This document shows positions 61,847 through 64,000 of a DNA stretch of 64,000 nt, in pieces; within the stretch, counting starts at the first letter, position 1; the number at the start of each line of letters is the position of its first letter. The DNA is from Candidatus Skiveiella danica (GTDB lineage: Bacteria > Pseudomonadota > Gammaproteobacteria > Burkholderiales > Burkholderiaceae_C), in NCBI GenBank assembly GCA_016721925.1, contig JADKHE010000011.1:728501-792500 (forward strand), read 5' to 3'. Made by a program: the position numbers and the translations under genes. The notes beneath the pieces are model-generated. The model saw only the letters and a program-made list of their open reading frames with translations, did no database searches and had not been told where the DNA came from.

Positions 61847-63778
61847 TCAGCGGCTGGACAGGGCTTCCCAGCGCTCCAGCGCCGCCATCAGCTCTTCGTC
61901 GATGGCCGCGTCGCGGGCGTGCAGCGCGGTGGCGCGCTGCGCATCGCGGCTGTAGATCGCGCCGTCGGCCAGCTCGTCGCGCAGCGCCTGCTGCTCTTTT
62001 TCCAGCGCCTCGATGCGCCCGGGCAGGGCGTCGAGCTCGCGCTGGTCCTTGTAGCTGAGCTTGGCGGGTGCCGGGGTGGCCTTGGCGGCGGTTTGTGGGT
62101 CTTTTTGGGAAGTACCCAGCATCGCTTGGTCTTTGATTGCTCCTGATTTTGAAGCATTCTGGATGGCTGCGGTGCGGGCCGACTGGACGAGCCAGTCTTC
62201 CACGCCGCCCTCGTACTCGCGCCAGCGCCCCTCGCCCTCGAAGGCGATCGTGCTGGTCACCACGTTGTCGAGAAAGGTTCGGTCGTGGCTGACGAGGAAC
62301 ACCGTGCCGTCGTATTTCTGCAGCAGGTCTTCCAGCAGCTCCAGCGTGTCGATGTCGAGGTCGTTGGTGGGCTCGTCGAGCACCAGCACATTGGCCGGGC
62401 GCGCGAACAGGCGCGCCAGCAGCAGCCGGTTGCGCTCGCCGCCGGACAGCGAGCGCACCGGGGAATGCGCACGCGCCGGCGAGAAAAGGAAATCACCGAG
62501 GTAGCTCTTGACGTGCTGGCGTTTGCCGCCGATCTCGATCCATTCGCTGCCGGGGCTGATGAAATCCTCCAGCGTGGCATCGAGGTCCAGCGCATTGCGC
62601 ATCTGGTCGAAATAGGCCACGGAGATGTTGGCCCCCTGGCGCACAGTGCCCCAGGGGCTGTGGCCGGGCTCGGGCTTGGGGGAATGGGCAGGTGCCGGAT
62701 CGGCCTTGAGCTCCCCCAGGATCAGCTTGAGCAAGGTGGTCTTGCCGGCGCCATTGGGCCCCAGCAGGCCGATCTTGTCACCGCGAAGGATCGTGGCTGA
62801 AAAGTCGTCCACGATGCGGCGCTCGTCGAAGGTCTTGGACACATGGGTGAGCTCGGCCACCAGCTTTCCACTGGCCGCGCCGCTGTTCACGTCCATGGAC
62901 ACGCTGCCCACGGCGGCGCGGCGCGCCTGGCGTTTGGCCCGCAATTCACCCAGCCGGACGATGCGCGCCTGCGCGCGCGTGCGCCGGGCTTCCACTCCTT
63001 TTCGGATCCAGATTTCTTCCTGCGCCAGCAGTTTGTCAGCCTTGGCCTGGATCACCGCCTCCTGCGCCAGCTGCTCTTCTTTCTGAACCTGGTAGGCGGC
63101 GAAATTGCCAGGGTAGGACCGCAGCTGGCCCCGGTCCAGCTCGACGATGCGCGTCGCCACCCGGTCCAGGAAGCTGCGGTCGTGGGTGATGGCCACCACG
63201 CTGCCCTTGAAGTCGATCAGCAGGTCTTCAAGCCACTGGATCGAGTCCAGGTCCAGGTGGTTGGTGGGTTCGTCGAGCAGCAGGACATCGGGTTGGCTCA
63301 CCAGCGCCTGGGCGAGTGCGACGCGTTTGCGGGTTCCGCCGGACAGCGCGCTGATCTGCGCCTTTGGGTCCAGATGCAGGCGATGCAGGGTCTCCTCGAC
63401 GCGCTGCTCCCAGTTCCAGCCGTCCTGCGCCTCAATCGCGCTCTGCAAGGCATCGAGGTCTCCCTGACTGTGCGTGTATTGTTCGATCAGCTGGATCAAT
63501 CCCTTGAGGCCTGCGCTCACCGAAGTGAACACGGTGTCGCCCGGGTTCAGCAGCGGTTCCTGGGCGACAAACGCCAGGCGCACGCCCTGCTGGAACTGGA
63601 CCATTCCGTCGTCCGGTTTCTCCATGCCTCCCAGGATCTTGAGCAGCGAGGACTTGCCCGCGCCGTTGCGTCCGATGAGGCCGACGCGCTCGCCACTCTC
63701 CAGAGAGAAGCCGGTCTTGTCGAGAAGTGCCACATGCCCGAAGGCCAGATGGGCGTCAATAAGGGTGATCAGTGCCAT
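61847..63778 (-). CDS. uup: ABC-F family ATPase Uup
   Basis: 643 residues with two ABC domains and no membrane segments. First: GRNGAGKSSLL near residue 37, LSGGTRKRVALAQALV, LLLDEPTNHLD. Second: GPNGAGKTTLL near 353, LSGGERNRLLLARLF, LVLDEPTNDLD. A charged linker lies between. The C-terminal ~80 residues (SYKDQRELDALPGRIEALEKEQQALRDEL) form the coiled coil that marks Uup and binds branched DNA or ribosomes. I chose ATG 63778 (MALITLIDAHLAFG); the upstream 15 codons are Arg-rich and not family-like. A repeat-like part is at 62136-62157 before the coiled coil. Confidence 0.94.
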   Translation of the reverse strand: MALITLIDAHLAFGHVALLDKTGFSLESGERVGLIGRNGAGKSSLLKILGGMEKPDDGMVQFQQGVRLAFVAQEPLLNPGDTVFTSVSAGLKGLIQLIEQYTHSQGDLDALQSAIEAQDGWNWEQRVEETLHRLHLDPKAQISALSGGTRKRVALAQALVSQPDVLLLDEPTNHLDLDSIQWLEDLLIDFKGSVVAITHDRSFLDRVATRIVELDRGQLRSYPGNFAAYQVQKEEQLAQEAVIQAKADKLLAQEEIWIRKGVEARRTRAQARIVRLGELRAKRQARRAAVGSVSMDVNSGAASGKLVAELTHVSKTFDERRIVDDFSATILRGDKIGLLGPNGAGKTTLLKLILGELKADPAPAHSPKPEPGHSPWGTVRQGANISVAYFDQMRNALDLDATLEDFISPGSEWIEIGGKRQHVKSYLGDFLFSPARAHSPVRSLSGGERNRLLLARLFARPANVLVLDEPTNDLDIDTLELLEDLLQKYDGTVFLVSHDRTFLDNVVTSTIAFEGEGRWREYEGGVEDWLVQSARTAAIQNASKSGAIKDQAMLGTSQKDPQTAAKATPAPAKLSYKDQRELDALPGRIEALEKEQQALRDELADGAIYSRDAQRATALHARDAAIDEELMAALERWEALSSR

Positions 63779-63911
63779 GTGTCGGGGATTATCCGGCCTG
63801 CATCTCACCCGCAAGGCCCGCATGCACCGCGGGAGGATCGCCTTAGTGCTGGAGGCGGGTACTCATTGATCCCGGGGTGGCAGAAATGGGGTGGATGGGC
63901 TGGACAAAAGA

Positions 63912-63940
63912 TTGAAGTTTGGCCGCGTTCATGCTAAACT
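63912..63940 (+). promoter_or_regulatory. Sigma-70 promoter pointing out of the window
   Basis: TTGAAG (63912-63917) and TAAACT (63935-63940) are spaced 17 bases apart. No gene starts in the remaining 60 bases, so the transcript belongs to a gene beyond the right edge. Confidence 0.55.
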
Positions 63941-64000
63941 TCGCCCCCCTGCTGTAGGACGCAGGCCGTCGGTTGAGGCTAGAAAGTGAATTTTTTTCTG

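Noticed and set aside
1..64000. CRISPR arrays, tRNA or rRNA genes
   Set aside because: No regularly spaced repeats, cloverleaf-like sequence with TTC-rich T loop, or rRNA signature was found by reading; short degenerate tRNAs cannot be excluded without a covariance search.

Overview
The window is about 64 kb of GC-rich DNA from a betaproteobacterium, most likely a member of the Comamonadaceae (Hydrogenophaga/Rhodoferax/Acidovorax-like). This rests on protein types, gene order and a family of short AT-rich interspersed repeats that I associate with that family. Most of it is ordinary chromosome. No rRNA, tRNA, CRISPR array, transposase or integrase was recognised.

Layout. 1-5.1 kb: the end of a GtrA-domain membrane protein, a small secreted protein, a Rep/UvrD helicase, a secreted rhodanese, a truncated HigA antitoxin and an AEC permease. 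5.1-18.1 kb: a complete-looking [NiFe] hydrogenase locus. Leftward are hypC2-hypA-hypB-(hupK::hypF)-hypC-hypD-hypE. Rightward, diverging from a shared intergenic region with a perfect FNR box, are hupD-hupH-small subunit-isp1-isp2-orf-large subunit. The cytochrome b (Isp1) and HdrD-like (Isp2) partners make this an Isp-type (group 1e-like) membrane enzyme. 18.1-34.9 kb: priA (with a DnaA box upstream), hemE, an O-acetylhomoserine sulfhydrylase between two CoA-binding paralogues, redoxin and DsbD, an alanyl-tRNA editing protein, a creatininase-family protein, a 7TM receptor with degenerate GGDEF, a Bug receptor, an RlmN-like radical SAM enzyme, a metallo-hydrolase and a MAPEG protein. 35-40.8 kb: a histidine kinase/response regulator pair followed by a cyanate operon (receptor, permease, ATPase, cyanase).

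41-54 kb: a sigma-54 regulon split by an inserted island. A GAF-AAA-Fis activator (51.8-53.4 kb) probably controls osmC, an acyl-CoA-dehydrogenase-like oxidoreductase and a rubredoxin/rubredoxin-reductase fusion (41-44.1 kb). In front of osmC are a consensus -24/-12 promoter and a perfect 14-bp inverted repeat that looks like its enhancer. Between activator and promoter lies a 7.3-kb island with four leftward, overlapping genes: an MmeI/Eco57I-like DNA methyltransferase, a phospholipase-D nuclease, an SF2 helicase and a GIY-YIG (T5orf172/MUG113) protein. It is flanked by about 131-bp direct copies of the 3' end of the activator gene. I read it as a restriction-like anti-phage system integrated at the end of that gene.

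53.5-61.8 kb: a phosphatase, then a tightly packed leftward amino-acid/efflux run (LysE, EamA, PLP aminotransferase, GST, PhzF, VOC protein, threonine dehydratase-like) diverging from a MocR/GntR regulator with an operator-like dyad. 61.8-63.8 kb: the ABC-F ATPase Uup. The window ends with a promoter for a gene beyond it.

Data-quality warning: from about 43.4 to 59.1 kb almost every gene, native or island, is broken by 1-2 base indels, many at homopolymers. hupD has one near 11,926. Outside this stretch frames are clean, so sequencing or assembly error is at least as likely as true decay.
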